43,799 nt of DNA from Bacillota bacterium (GTDB lineage: Bacteria; Bacillota; Clostridia; Oscillospirales; Ethanoligenentaceae): contig JAEWAE010000009.1 in the NCBI GenBank assembly GCA_023391835.1, positions 1-43,799 on the forward strand. The letters are read 5' to 3'. The position numbers and the translations under genes are program-made. Below the pieces are notes generated by a model, which did no database searches, was not told the origin of the DNA, and saw only the letters and a list, made by a program, of their open reading frames with translations. This document shows positions 22,537 through 30,399 of the stretch, in pieces (position 1 is the stretch's first letter; every line of letters starts with the position of its first letter).

Positions 22537-22905
22537 TCAGTGAGCCATCCCATAGACCAGCCCCGACAGATACGGAATCAGCCAGAGCGCCCAGACGGCG
22601 AGGCTGAGCTTATGGAACCGGCGCTTGCTCCGCTCATCCCCGCGCAGGAGAGTCACGGTAGCCCAGACGGCGTGGATCGCCATCAGAAGGATGGCCGCCG
22701 CTCCGGTGACGCTGTGGAAACTCACCGTGAACCCAGCTCCGGCCAGCCGGCCCATGAGCGTGGTACCGGTCATATCGCATAAAAAGCCGACCCAAAACAT
22801 CGAAAGATGCCAGGGCCGCAGAATCCCAGACAGCTTTTCGCCCCAGACACCGACCGAATAAAAAAGCAGTGCGCCGGTGATGGCGGCAATGGCAAAAGGT
22901 AGCAT
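22537..22905 (-). CDS. HsmA-like small four-helix membrane protein
   Basis: A 122-residue protein with four hydrophobic helices and a short C-terminus ending GMAH. Conserved-looking histidines occur in WHLSMFW, FHSVTG, IHAVWA and FHKLS, well placed to bind heme or metal within the membrane. The pattern matches the family that includes HsmA, the heme-responsive membrane protein of Clostridioides difficile. ATG at 22903-22905 follows GGGGGAT. It lies 62 bases downstream of a gene for an HbpS/UPF0303-like protein, a second family tied to heme. Heme binding is inference. Confidence 0.6.
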   Translation of the reverse strand: MLPFAIAAITGALLFYSVGVWGEKLSGILRPWHLSMFWVGFLCDMTGTTLMGRLAGAGFTVSFHSVTGAAAILLMAIHAVWATVTLLRGDERSKRRFHKLSLAVWALWLIPYLSGLVYGMAH

Positions 22906-22967
22906 GCTATATATCCCCCGTTTTCCCCTGCTCCGCGGCAACGGCCTGTGGAGCGGCTCTAGCCCGA

Positions 22968-23483
22968 TCAGATAACGGCGTCGATTTCCGGCACGCCGGT
23001 CACTTTGAGGTATTTGGCCAGACAGCGCACGATAAACCCATGATCCTTGACATTGGGCAGGTTGGAGACCGTGACCACCGCCGCCATGCCGGCACCGCGG
23101 ACACGTATGGGGAACCCGCCGCCGCAGAAGGCGTAGTCTTTTTCATCGAGGCCGTGGAACGCGACGCCTTGATTTTTGATTTTTGCCTGCACCGCCGCAA
23201 CGAGTGAGCTTCTTTCCATCAGCGAAACGGTACGGAATTTTCGCTGCATCCAGATCTGATTGTCGAGGCAGGTCTTTTCGGTGGCAAATTGAAATAAAAT
23301 ATTGCCGTTGAGTTTGCGGATGCATACCGCCAGGTCGATGCCTGCGCTGCGGATCTCTTCCACAAAGACACAGCCCAGATCCCAGGCATCCCAGTTGGTG
23401 AAATGGTCAAACTGCAGCATTTCCTCCTGACGGAGAAGCTGGCTGCCGATTCCGGCAAGCCCGGTGTTAGACATATGAGTCAT
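22968..23483 (-). CDS. UPF0303/HbpS-like (heme-degrading domain family) protein
   Basis: A 171-residue cytoplasmic protein of the GlcG/HbpS-like superfamily, UPF0303 branch. Recognisable stretches are FDHFTNWDAWDLG (about 26-38), AVCIRKLNGNILFQFA, DNQIWMQRKFRTV and the glycine-rich CGGGFPIRVRGAG with AAVVTVSNLP. Superfamily members bind heme, cobalamin or small ligands; UPF0303 proteins have no settled function. ATG at 23481-23483 is only three bases from GGGAGG; an ATG nine bases later is an alternative. It heads a leftward group with the HsmA-like and VOC genes and has its own consensus promoter. Confidence 0.75.
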   Translation of the reverse strand: MTHMSNTGLAGIGSQLLRQEEMLQFDHFTNWDAWDLGCVFVEEIRSAGIDLAVCIRKLNGNILFQFATEKTCLDNQIWMQRKFRTVSLMERSSLVAAVQAKIKNQGVAFHGLDEKDYAFCGGGFPIRVRGAGMAAVVTVSNLPNVKDHGFIVRCLAKYLKVTGVPEIDAVI

Positions 23484-23560
23484 AAACCTCCCAGACCACG
23501 GCGTGGATGCCGGCCCAAATGGGCGGGCCCGCACTTTGGCGATTACCGTTTTATTGTTTA

Positions 23561-23589
23561 ATTATAGGCTGCGCCACGTGGAAAATCAA
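23561..23589 (-). promoter_or_regulatory. promoter of the HbpS/HsmA/VOC group
   Basis: On the minus strand TTGATT (23584-23589) and TATAAT (23561-23566) with a 17-bp spacer. The spacer holds the perfect 8-bp palindrome CCACGTGG (23574-23581), a possible regulator site. Confidence 0.75.
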
Positions 23590-23660
23590 CACACGCCTCT
23601 GCCCGACGGAAACGGAATAACCGGCTTTCCCGCGGGTATACTGGGGACGAGGTGAACGGT

Positions 23661-23900
23661 ATGTCGAAACAGAGCGCCTATTTTCGCGTCGCGGGTTTAT
23701 CAGATGACCACGGGGTCAAAGCGGTCAAAAACGGGCTTGCCAAAATTCCGGGCGTCCAGTCGGTCAGCGCCAACTTGGAAACGGGCCGCGTCGCGGTGGA
23801 TTACGACAGCACCGGGACCAATGCCCGCGATATCGCGGCCCATATCCGCAAGCTGGGGTTTGAAGCCCGGCTGGAGATCCATGAGGACCACACCATGTAG
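23661..23900 (+). CDS. HMA-fold protein lacking the CxxC metal site
   Basis: A 79-residue protein with the ferredoxin-like beta-alpha-beta-beta-alpha-beta pattern of heavy-metal-associated domains: YFRVAGL, helix KAVKNGLAKIPGV, QSVSANLETGRVAVDYD, helix DIAAHIRKLGF and strand EARLEI. The metal loop GMxCxxC of copper chaperones is replaced here by GLSDDHG, so both cysteines are gone. A His/Asp-based site (DDH, and HEDH at the C-terminus) is possible but speculative. ATG at 23661 follows GAGGTG by six bases. Stands alone, divergent from the heme-family group. Confidence 0.7.
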   Translation: MSKQSAYFRVAGLSDDHGVKAVKNGLAKIPGVQSVSANLETGRVAVDYDSTGTNARDIAAHIRKLGFEARLEIHEDHTM

Positions 23901-23960
23901 TAACCGGCGGCATACGGTGACGGCACCCGAGCAAAGGCAAACCCGGCAACAGCGGCACAA

Positions 23961-24001
23961 AAAGAGCAGACGGCCTCGCCGAAGCGGGGCGGTCTGCTCT
24001 T
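23961..24001. terminator. bidirectional terminator between HMA-like and butanediol dehydrogenase genes
   Basis: AAGAGCAGAC (23962-23971) pairs with GTCTGCTCTT (23992-24001) and an imperfect inner GC-rich stem. On the minus strand a five-T run follows, so its stronger direction is for the dehydrogenase gene. Confidence 0.75.
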
Positions 24002-24122
24002 GTCAGGCGCACGATATGGTCGGAGCGGCCGCATGAAAGGGTATTGCAGCTAATCCATGGTCATATCGGTATAAAGACAAACACCGGAGCATTCAGGAAG
24101 GTGCCGAACCGAGGGGTTACCA

Positions 24123-25196
24123 TCAAAGCAGCGATTTATCCGGGGTCACGAGGATCTTGACCTGGGCTTTCTTAGCCGGACCGGTCAATGTCTCAAAGCC
24201 CTCTTTGACAATGTCGTCGATATAGATTTTTTTCGTGATATATCCTTCCGCCTTGATACGGTTGTCGGCCATCATGGCAATGGTGGCGGGAAAATCGTTG
24301 CAGTAGCAGATGCTGCCGACGATTTTCTTTTCTGTCATGACGATGGAATTGGGGTTATACTGAATATCCCCTTCCCAGATGCTGGTGACAACCAGAGTGC
24401 CGGCAAACCGGATGCCATCCAGCGCCAGCTTGTAGCACTGCTCGGCTCCCGTGGTTTCAAAAGCGATATCGGCTCCCTGGCCGCCGGTGAGCCTGCGGAT
24501 TTCGCCGACCACATCGTCACTGTTGGGATCGAGCACGACTGATGCGCCCGAACGCTTGGCGTATTCCTGACGGATTGATTTGCGCTGGATCATGATAACC
24601 TGTTTGGCACCTGCCGCCCGCAGGCATTCAACGGTCGCCAGACCGATAGGGCCGGCGCCCGCCACAACGGCGGTCTGGCCGACTTCAAACTGACCCACAC
24701 GCAGCGAATGAAGCGCTACAGACATCGGCTCGATCAGAGCCGCCTTATCATACGGCAGCGAATCCGGAATCTTATGGACAAACCGGGAAGAGAACGTGGT
24801 GTATTCCGCAAAGCCGCCACCGCCCCCCGCGAGGCCATGGAAACCAAGCTCAGAGCACAGGTTGTATTTACCGCTCAGGCAGGCCGGGCATTTGCCGCAC
24901 ACGTCCACTGGCTCGACCACCACACGGTCGCCGGGCTGCACATTGGTCACATCTTTGCCGACCGCAACGACATCGCCCGAAAACTCATGGCCCATGATGA
25001 CCGGGGCTTTTTCGCCCGTCAGCGGATGGGGATGATCCACCGGGATAAATATCGGCCCGGCCAGATATTCGTGCAGATCGCTGCCGCAGATACCGCACCA
25101 TTTGATCTTGACCTTAACAGTGTCGTCCCGCACCTGCGGTTCGGGCACTTCTTCCACGCGGATGTCCTTCTGTTTGTACCATAGTGCTGCTTTCAT
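24123..25196 (-). CDS. bdhA: (R,R)-2,3-butanediol dehydrogenase-like zinc alcohol dehydrogenase
   Basis: A 357-residue medium-chain dehydrogenase. Catalytic zinc ligands lie in CGICGSDLHEYL (Cys near 37) and GHEFSGD (His near 70); structural zinc cysteines in CGKCPACLSGKYNLC (near 100-114). The NAD-binding motif is GAGPIGL (near 181). The insertion GPIFIPVDHPHPLTGEKAPV after the first motif is characteristic of butanediol dehydrogenases. It reduces acetoin to butanediol with NADH, or the reverse, disposing of reducing power in fermentation. AAGGAG precedes the ATG. A Rex-like site lies in its promoter region. Other sugar-alcohol substrates cannot be excluded. Confidence 0.85.
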   Translation of the reverse strand: MKAALWYKQKDIRVEEVPEPQVRDDTVKVKIKWCGICGSDLHEYLAGPIFIPVDHPHPLTGEKAPVIMGHEFSGDVVAVGKDVTNVQPGDRVVVEPVDVCGKCPACLSGKYNLCSELGFHGLAGGGGGFAEYTTFSSRFVHKIPDSLPYDKAALIEPMSVALHSLRVGQFEVGQTAVVAGAGPIGLATVECLRAAGAKQVIMIQRKSIRQEYAKRSGASVVLDPNSDDVVGEIRRLTGGQGADIAFETTGAEQCYKLALDGIRFAGTLVVTSIWEGDIQYNPNSIVMTEKKIVGSICYCNDFPATIAMMADNRIKAEGYITKKIYIDDIVKEGFETLTGPAKKAQVKILVTPDKSLL

Positions 25197-25230
25197 GTTG
25201 AAGCTCCTTGTTAAAACGCGTGTAAATCGT

Positions 25231-25248
25231 TTGTTAATTAACTAACCA
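25231..25248. promoter_or_regulatory. candidate Rex operator
   Basis: TTGTTAA-TTAA-CTAACCA matches the clostridial Rex consensus TTGTTAAnnnnTTAACAA at 12 of 14 defined positions. It sits about 10 bases downstream of the predicted transcription start of the dehydrogenase gene, a good position for NADH-responsive repression. It also contains the palindrome GTTAATTAAC (25233-25242). Confidence 0.6.
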
Positions 25249-25264
25249 TTACAGGCATATCAAT

Positions 25265-25293
25265 AAAATACTACATTTTCGACAATCTGTCAA
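25265..25293 (-). promoter_or_regulatory. promoter of the butanediol dehydrogenase gene
   Basis: On the minus strand TTGACA (25288-25293) and TATTTT (25265-25270) separated by 17 bp; leader about 60 bases. Confidence 0.7.
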
Positions 25294-25351
25294 GTCACGA
25301 TACGCAATGGCCGCCGCAACAGTCCGCCATACGCCGCGGGACGGAAAAGGC

Positions 25352-25380
25352 TTGCGGCAGTTCCTTTTTTTCGCTACAAT
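25352..25380 (+). promoter_or_regulatory. promoter of the GT8 gene
   Basis: TTGCGG (25352-25357) and TACAAT (25375-25380) with a 17-bp spacer. The leader of about 135 bases to the ATG at 25522 holds no gene I can recognise. Confidence 0.6.
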
Positions 25381-25521
25381 ATATAAAGAGAATGCCGTGC
25401 GAGCGACATGGTCAAGCCGACAACTGTGCGCCGGTGGCTGTGCGGGTCGTACATTGCGGAATACGCCTGAAAATCGGCGGAAACGATGCCGCATGATAAA
25501 AAGGAGGAGAATCCCGAGCCC

Positions 25522-26355
25522 ATGAATATACTGGTGACTCTGGACTGCCATTACATAAAACCGCTGCGGGTCATGCTCAAATCGCTGTTTCTCAATAACC
25601 CGGGCGAAACGTTCGACATTTATCTGCTGCACGCGAGCCTGACCGCCCAAGTGCTGGAAGATTTGAATACATTTGTGGACGTACACGGCAGCCGGCTGAA
25701 ACCCATTGCCATCGCGCCGGACCGCTTTGCCGACGCGCCGCTCTCTTTTCACTATACCAAAGAAATGTATTTCCGGCTGGTGGCGCCCTGGCTGCTGCCG
25801 GCAGGCCTGGAACGGATACTCTATCTCGACCCGGATATACTCATCCTCAACCCCGTACGGACGCTATATGAGACCGGCATCGACGGCTATCTGTATGCCG
25901 CCGCCTATCACGACAAGCCCACGATCACCGAGCTGAATAAAATCCGTCTGCACCCTTATGCCATCGACGCCTATTACAATTCGGGTGTGTTGCTTATGAA
26001 TCTCACACGTCTGCAGCAGGAGATCCGGGAAGAGGACATTTACCGCTTTATCCAAGAAAACCGGACCAAGCTGGTGATGCCGGATCAGGATATTTTCAAT
26101 TCTCTCTATGCCAAACGAATCAAGATGCTGGACGAACGGTATTACAACTACGATGCGCGGTATTATTCCTACTATAAGCTGACACGGGAGGGCGGATTCG
26201 ACATGAGCCGGGTCATCGGCCAGACCGTAGTGCTGCATTTCTGCGGCAAGAAAAAGCCGTGGAAGCGCCGCTATTCGGGAGTTTTCCTTTCGCTTTACCG
26301 GCATTATGAGAAGCAGGCCGGCGTAATGGATATGAGCGAGCCCGGTGCCCGGTGA
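25522..26355 (+). CDS. glycosyltransferase family 8 protein
   Basis: A 277-residue retaining sugar transferase using a nucleotide-sugar. N-terminal Rossmann strand NILVTLDCHYIKPLRVML, the metal-binding DxD in YLDPDILIL (about 91-99), YYNSGVLLMNL (about 142-152), MPDQDIFN and the C-terminal HFCGKKKPW (HxxGxxKPW) are all present. Relatives add galactose or glucose to lipopolysaccharide, teichoic acid or glycoprotein. Start ATG at 25522 matches the family N-terminus; AGGAGGAG is 12 bases upstream, a long spacing, and ATG codons at 25486 and 25492 are alternatives. Acceptor unknown. Confidence 0.9.
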   Translation: MNILVTLDCHYIKPLRVMLKSLFLNNPGETFDIYLLHASLTAQVLEDLNTFVDVHGSRLKPIAIAPDRFADAPLSFHYTKEMYFRLVAPWLLPAGLERILYLDPDILILNPVRTLYETGIDGYLYAAAYHDKPTITELNKIRLHPYAIDAYYNSGVLLMNLTRLQQEIREEDIYRFIQENRTKLVMPDQDIFNSLYAKRIKMLDERYYNYDARYYSYYKLTREGGFDMSRVIGQTVVLHFCGKKKPWKRRYSGVFLSLYRHYEKQAGVMDMSEPGAR

Positions 26356-26400
26356 CCTTATCGCCCATCGGCGGGGAACTTTTTGAATCCAGCAGGCAGC

Positions 26401-26434
26401 AAGGCCGCCCGGATATATATCCGGGCGGCCTTTT
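26401..26434. terminator. bidirectional terminator (32-bp palindrome)
   Basis: Bases 26401-26432 form a perfect palindrome beginning AAGGCCGCCCGGA with a TATATA centre and ending in TTTT. It serves the convergent GT8 and methionine-synthase-like genes. Confidence 0.9.
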
Positions 26435-26455
26435 ACGCAAAAAAGCAGATGGAGT

Positions 26456-27580
26456 TTATCCCCAGATCTCATCGGCGATCTCTTTCACCAGACGGATTTT
26501 GGCCCACTGCTCCTCCTCAGTCAGCTTGTTGCCCTCCTCTGTGGAAGCAAAACCGCACTGAGGGCTCAGGCAGAGGCGATCCAGCGGCAGATACTGCTGA
26601 GCCTCACGGATGCGCCCGATGACGACCTGCTTATCCTCGAGCTTGGGAGATTTGGATGTAATCAGACCCAGCACGACCAGTTTGTCGCCGCTCACATACT
26701 GAAGCGGCTCAAAGCCGCCCGAACGCTCGTCGTCGAATTCCAGATAATAGGCGTTCACGTTTTCATGGGCAAAAAGCTCATCCGCCACCGTGGCATACCC
26801 GCCGCTGGCGGCCCAGGTGGAATGGTAATTGCCGCGGCAGACATGGGTCGTAACGGTCAGATCGGCGGGCAGATCGGCGATCGCTGCGTTATTGAGACGC
26901 ACATAAAGAGCTTTCAGCGTGCCGATGTCGCTGTGGCCGTTTGTGCGGGTTTCCCAATATTTGCGGTCGCAGAGCATGCCCCAGGTGCAGTCATCCAACT
27001 GGATGCTGCGGCAGCCCTCGGCATAGAGCGCCAGAATGAAATCGTGATAGGCGCCCGCCAAATCGCGGTAAAGTTCCTCCCGGTCGGGATACACCGCGTT
27101 GAGATACTTCTCGTTTTCGCCGCGGACCAGCTCAGCCAGGAACTGGGCCGGGGCGGGCATGGTCTGGCGGGTGAACGCCCGGCCGCGGACCGTGTCCCGC
27201 ACGAAGCGGAAATGATCGAGGAACGGGTGAGTCCGGAACGAAATCTTGCCGCTGACCCGGGCCGAGTCGGCGCGGGTCTCTTCGTCGTGGAACAGGTAGC
27301 CGCGCGGCATGGTCACGTGATCGATGCCCTCAAAGCCCCACATAAAATCGAGGTGCCAGTAGCTGCGTCGGAATTCGCCGTCGGTGATCAGCTTCAGCCC
27401 CGCCCCCAGCTCCTTTTCCACCAGGTCTTTGATGCATTCGTCCTCGATTTTGATCCGCTCTGCCAGCGGGATCTTACCCTCGGCCTGCTGCTGGCGCGCT
27501 TCTTTGAGCCGCGCGGGACGCAGGAAACTACCCACCACGTCCGCCCGGAACGGCGCGGTTTTGCGTTCTGTCAGATTCAT
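26456..27580 (-). CDS. cobalamin-independent methionine synthase-like protein (MetE C-terminal / YxjG type)
   Basis: A 374-residue protein corresponding to the C-terminal catalytic barrel of MetE. The zinc ligands of MetE can be matched: His and Cys in THVCRGNY (about 239-246), Glu in YLEFDDE (about 276-282) and Cys in SPQCGFAS (about 342-349). N-terminal FRADVVGSFLRP is typical of the YxjG/YxjH subgroup. Such short forms may methylate homocysteine with a donor other than polyglutamyl methyl-folate, or belong to a methylthio salvage route. It is B12-independent, unlike the corrinoid module elsewhere in the window. Single gene with an extended -10 promoter. Confidence 0.85.
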   Translation of the reverse strand: MNLTERKTAPFRADVVGSFLRPARLKEARQQQAEGKIPLAERIKIEDECIKDLVEKELGAGLKLITDGEFRRSYWHLDFMWGFEGIDHVTMPRGYLFHDEETRADSARVSGKISFRTHPFLDHFRFVRDTVRGRAFTRQTMPAPAQFLAELVRGENEKYLNAVYPDREELYRDLAGAYHDFILALYAEGCRSIQLDDCTWGMLCDRKYWETRTNGHSDIGTLKALYVRLNNAAIADLPADLTVTTHVCRGNYHSTWAASGGYATVADELFAHENVNAYYLEFDDERSGGFEPLQYVSGDKLVVLGLITSKSPKLEDKQVVIGRIREAQQYLPLDRLCLSPQCGFASTEEGNKLTEEEQWAKIRLVKEIADEIWG

Positions 27581-27649
27581 TTCTGGATACCCCCGTGTTT
27601 TTCCGGCCCCCGCCGGGACAATGGGCCGCCGGGGGCGTCAATCATCTTT

Positions 27650-27658
27650 ATTATACCA
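27650..27658 (-). promoter_or_regulatory. extended -10 promoter of the MetE-like gene
   Basis: On the minus strand TGG-TATAAT (TATAAT at 27650-27655) is an extended -10. A TTGTCA lies 20 bp upstream, too far for a regular -35. No SAM riboswitch or T-box is visible in the leader. Confidence 0.5.
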
Positions 27659-27697
27659 TACCGTCCGACCGGATGTGACAAAAAAGTACATTTTTCG

Positions 27698-28354
27698 TCA
27701 CGGCTGCTCGGCGGAATGATTTTCCTTCGCCGCACATTCAGCTTCCCGCGCCAGGCGGGAATAGCGGCAGCCGCAGAAATTTTGCCGATAAAGCCCATAC
27801 TCGCCGGAAAGCCGGATGGACCGCATATAGCCGTCTTTCTTTTTGAAATCCGAATACAGATAAGGCACGCCGTATTCTGCGGCGAGACGGCCGCCGATTT
27901 CGTTGAGCGCCCGGGCATTTTTATAGGGGCTCACCGAGAGAGTGGTGGTGAAATAGTCAAAACCGTCCGCTCGCGCCCGCTCGGCCGTGCGGCGCAAACG
28001 CAGCGCGTAACACCGCATGCAGCGGGCGCCGCCCTCCGGCTCCGCTTCCATCCCCCGGGCGATTCGGTCGAATTCTTCCGGCTCATAGGGCCCTTCGATC
28101 ATTTCGGCGGGCGTTACGGTCCGGCAGGCATCCAGAAACCGCCGCTGCTCCCGCACCCGTTTTTGATATTCCGCAGGCGGGTCGATATTGGGGTTATAGT
28201 AAAACACCGTCACCCGGAAACGGGGCGTCAGCCGCTCAAGCACCGCGCTGCTGCAGGGCGCACAGCAGCTGTGAAGCAAAACCGTCGGGGTCTTCCCTTC
28301 CCGCTCCAACCGGGCGATGGTGTCTTCCATTTCTTTTTCATAATTCTGCCGCAT
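27698..28354 (-). CDS. queH: epoxyqueuosine reductase QueH
   Basis: A 218-residue enzyme for the last step of queuosine tRNA modification, reducing epoxyqueuosine at tRNA position 34. The cysteine pattern is complete: SCCAPCSS (about 29-36), CMRCYALRLRR (about 112-122) and FCGCRYS (about 193-199); these hold an iron-sulfur cluster plus an extra iron and a redox disulfide. QueH is the non-cobalamin alternative to QueG. AGGAGG precedes the ATG. It has a consensus promoter and a leader of about 107 bases; I saw no preQ1 riboswitch there. Confidence 0.93.
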   Translation of the reverse strand: MRQNYEKEMEDTIARLEREGKTPTVLLHSCCAPCSSAVLERLTPRFRVTVFYYNPNIDPPAEYQKRVREQRRFLDACRTVTPAEMIEGPYEPEEFDRIARGMEAEPEGGARCMRCYALRLRRTAERARADGFDYFTTTLSVSPYKNARALNEIGGRLAAEYGVPYLYSDFKKKDGYMRSIRLSGEYGLYRQNFCGCRYSRLAREAECAAKENHSAEQP

Positions 28355-28468
28355 GGGTTCCTCCTGCCGGATCGGCGGGTCGCAAATTACAATGACGGAA
28401 AGGCTGTGGGCGTAACGCTAAACACGGCTTACACTCCCTGCCGAAGCCCGGCATTGCCTCTTCTTTTC

Positions 28469-28496
28469 ATTATACCGCGGCCGGAAGCGATGTCAA
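28469..28496 (-). promoter_or_regulatory. queH promoter
   Basis: On the minus strand TTGACA (28491-28496) and TATAAT (28469-28474), both perfect, with a 16-bp spacer. Confidence 0.8.
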
Positions 28497-28516
28497 TCCG
28501 ACCGCTCGGTGCGCGG

Positions 28517-28545
28517 TTGCAGGCCCAATCGAAATGGAGTATAAT
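28517..28545 (+). promoter_or_regulatory. promoter of the nrdG-like/trxB operon
   Basis: TTGCAG (28517-28522) and TATAAT (28540-28545), spacer 17 bp, 34 bases before the start codon. Divergent from queH. Confidence 0.75.
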
Positions 28546-28579
28546 AGGGGCCACATCTTTTCGGAAGGGCGGATGACGG

Positions 28580-29281
28580 ATGAAAATCTGCGGACTGCAA
28601 AAGCTCACGCTGCTGGATTACCCGGGGAAAGTGGCCTGCACGGTCTTTACCGGCGGGTGTAATCTGCGCTGCCCGTTTTGCCACAATGCATCGCTGGTCG
28701 TGGGCCCGCCGGCCGGAGAAGCACTGTCGGAGGCGGATTTTTTCGCCTTTTTGAAAAAGCGGCGGGGCGTGCTGGACGGCGTGTGCATTTCCGGCGGGGA
28801 ACCGATGATGCAGCCGGAGCTTCCCGATTTCATTCGGCGCATCCGCGCACTGGGGTATCTGGTCAAGCTCGACACGAACGGCTGTTTCCCCGATCGGCTC
28901 AAAGCGGCGGTGCGGGACGGTCTTGTCGATTATGTGGCCATGGATATTAAAAATTCACCCCAGGAATATGCCAAAACGGCGGGCATCCCCGACTTTGACG
29001 GTGCCGGCGTGCGGGAAAGCCGGGAATTTCTGCTCACAGGCCCGTTGGAATACGAATTCCGCACCACGGTCGTAAAGGGTCTGCACACCGCCGATTCGCT
29101 GCGGGAAGCCGCCCGCTCCATCGCGGGTGCGAAGCAGTACTTCTTGCAGAAATTCGTGGATTCCGGCGATATCATCGGCAGCGGTTATACCGCTTTTTCC
29201 GACGACGAGATGCGGGAATTTCTCAAAGAAGTCCGCGTATTCGTGCCAGCCGCGCAATTGCGCGGTGTTGAAACCGACTGA
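28580..29281 (+). CDS. radical SAM protein, anaerobic ribonucleotide reductase activase-like (NrdG-like)
   Basis: A 233-residue radical-SAM enzyme. KLTLLDYPGKVACTVFTGGC leads into the cluster motif CNLRCPFCHN (about 27-36), followed by SGGEPMMQPEL (SAM-binding GGE) and VKLDTNG, then MDIKNSP. This is the pattern of activating enzymes that install a glycyl radical on class III ribonucleotide reductase. No nrdD reductase is adjacent; instead a thioredoxin reductase follows 41 bases later, which could keep a thiol system reduced for ribonucleotide reduction. The partner protein is therefore unproven. Confidence 0.88.
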   Translation: MKICGLQKLTLLDYPGKVACTVFTGGCNLRCPFCHNASLVVGPPAGEALSEADFFAFLKKRRGVLDGVCISGGEPMMQPELPDFIRRIRALGYLVKLDTNGCFPDRLKAAVRDGLVDYVAMDIKNSPQEYAKTAGIPDFDGAGVRESREFLLTGPLEYEFRTTVVKGLHTADSLREAARSIAGAKQYFLQKFVDSGDIIGSGYTAFSDDEMREFLKEVRVFVPAAQLRGVETD

Positions 29282-29322
29282 CGAAACCGGGCACGGAGTC
29301 ATAGACAGGAAGTGAAATCGCC

Positions 29323-30228
29323 ATGGAGTATGATATTCTCATCGTCGGAGCAGGCTGTGCGGGCCTGACCGCCGCCGTCTACGCCGCCCGGGCCGGCAAA
29401 CGTACGCTGGTGCTGGAAGCGGAAAACGTGGGCGGCCAGATCAATTTCGCACCGCAGGTGGAAAATTATCCGGGTATCCGCCGGATCACGGGCATGGAAT
29501 TCTCAGACGCCCTCTGCGGGCAGGCCACGGATTTTGGTGCGGAGATGGATTTTGCCAAAGTCGAAGGGGTGGGAAAAACGCCCGACGGCTTTGTCGTGCG
29601 CACCGGCGACAGCACGCATACCTGCCGCAGCGTGATACTCGCCTGCGGCACACGGCATCGGTTACTGGGTCTGCCGCGGGAGTCCGAGCTGGCCGGGCAG
29701 GGCGTTTCCTATTGTGCACTTTGCGACGGCGCCTTTTATAAGGGAGCCGATGTGGCGGTCGTGGGCGGCGGCAGCTCCGCGCTGGAAAGTGCCGAGCTGC
29801 TCAGCGGCATCTGCCGCAGCGTCACGCTCATTCATCGCAGAGACCGTTTCCGCGGTGAGACGGCGCTGGCCGAGCGGCTCCGGAAGCGGAAGAACGTCAC
29901 CATCCGCATGAACGCTACGGTCACGGAGCTGTTGGGTGACACGGAACTCACCGGTATCCGTGTGACCGAGGGCGGCCGGACGGACGAGCTGCCCGTGACC
30001 TGCCTTTTCGTGATGGTGGGCCAACAACCGGATAACGGCTGCTTCGCCGATCTGGTAAAGCTCGACCCGGCGGGCTATATTCTGGCCGGGGAAAACTGTG
30101 CGACAAGCTGCCCGGGAGTTTTCGCGGCGGGCGATTGCCGGGTAAAAAACGTGCGGCAGCTTTCCACCGCCGCAGCAGACGGTACCGTGGCGGCGCTGGC
30201 CGCCTGCGGTTGGGTTTCCCGCGGGTAG
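29323..30228 (+). CDS. trxB: thioredoxin reductase
   Basis: A 301-residue flavoprotein transferring electrons from NADPH to thioredoxin. FAD-binding GAGCAGLTAAVYAA (about 8-21), the redox pair CALC (about 132-135, where CATC is commoner), NADPH-binding GGGSSALESA with the phosphate-contacting HRRDRFR, and the second FAD motif FAAGDCRVKNVRQLSTAAADG are all present. ATG at 29323 follows AGGAAGTG. It probably shares the promoter of the NrdG-like gene. No thioredoxin gene is next to it. Confidence 0.93.
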   Translation: MEYDILIVGAGCAGLTAAVYAARAGKRTLVLEAENVGGQINFAPQVENYPGIRRITGMEFSDALCGQATDFGAEMDFAKVEGVGKTPDGFVVRTGDSTHTCRSVILACGTRHRLLGLPRESELAGQGVSYCALCDGAFYKGADVAVVGGGSSALESAELLSGICRSVTLIHRRDRFRGETALAERLRKRKNVTIRMNATVTELLGDTELTGIRVTEGGRTDELPVTCLFVMVGQQPDNGCFADLVKLDPAGYILAGENCATSCPGVFAAGDCRVKNVRQLSTAAADGTVAALAACGWVSRG

Positions 30229-30348
30229 CGCGTGCGCACCAAGAGCCCTGTTCACAGGATATCTGCCGGGAGAATATTTCTTCCTATTTAATGCCGCTTT
30301 ATTGGAGCAGCATAATATTCTGCCGTGCGGTGCACTTGCCGACAATTC

Positions 30349-30386
30349 GCCTGGCTGCGGACTATCAACCGCAGCCGGGCCTTTTT
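30349..30386 (+). terminator. terminator of the nrdG-like/trxB operon
   Basis: GCCTGGCTGCGG (30349-30360) pairs with 30369-30380 with one wobble, then a five-T run (30382-30386). Confidence 0.88.
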
Positions 30387-30399
30387 CTGCCGACAGAGG

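Noticed and set aside
28355..28468. preQ1 riboswitch in the queH leader
   Set aside because: No compact stem with an A-rich tail overlapping the ribosome site could be drawn.
26765..28576. 603-codon plus-strand frame across the MetE-like and queH genes
   Set aside because: Runs antisense through two recognised genes and their promoters; low-complexity translation.
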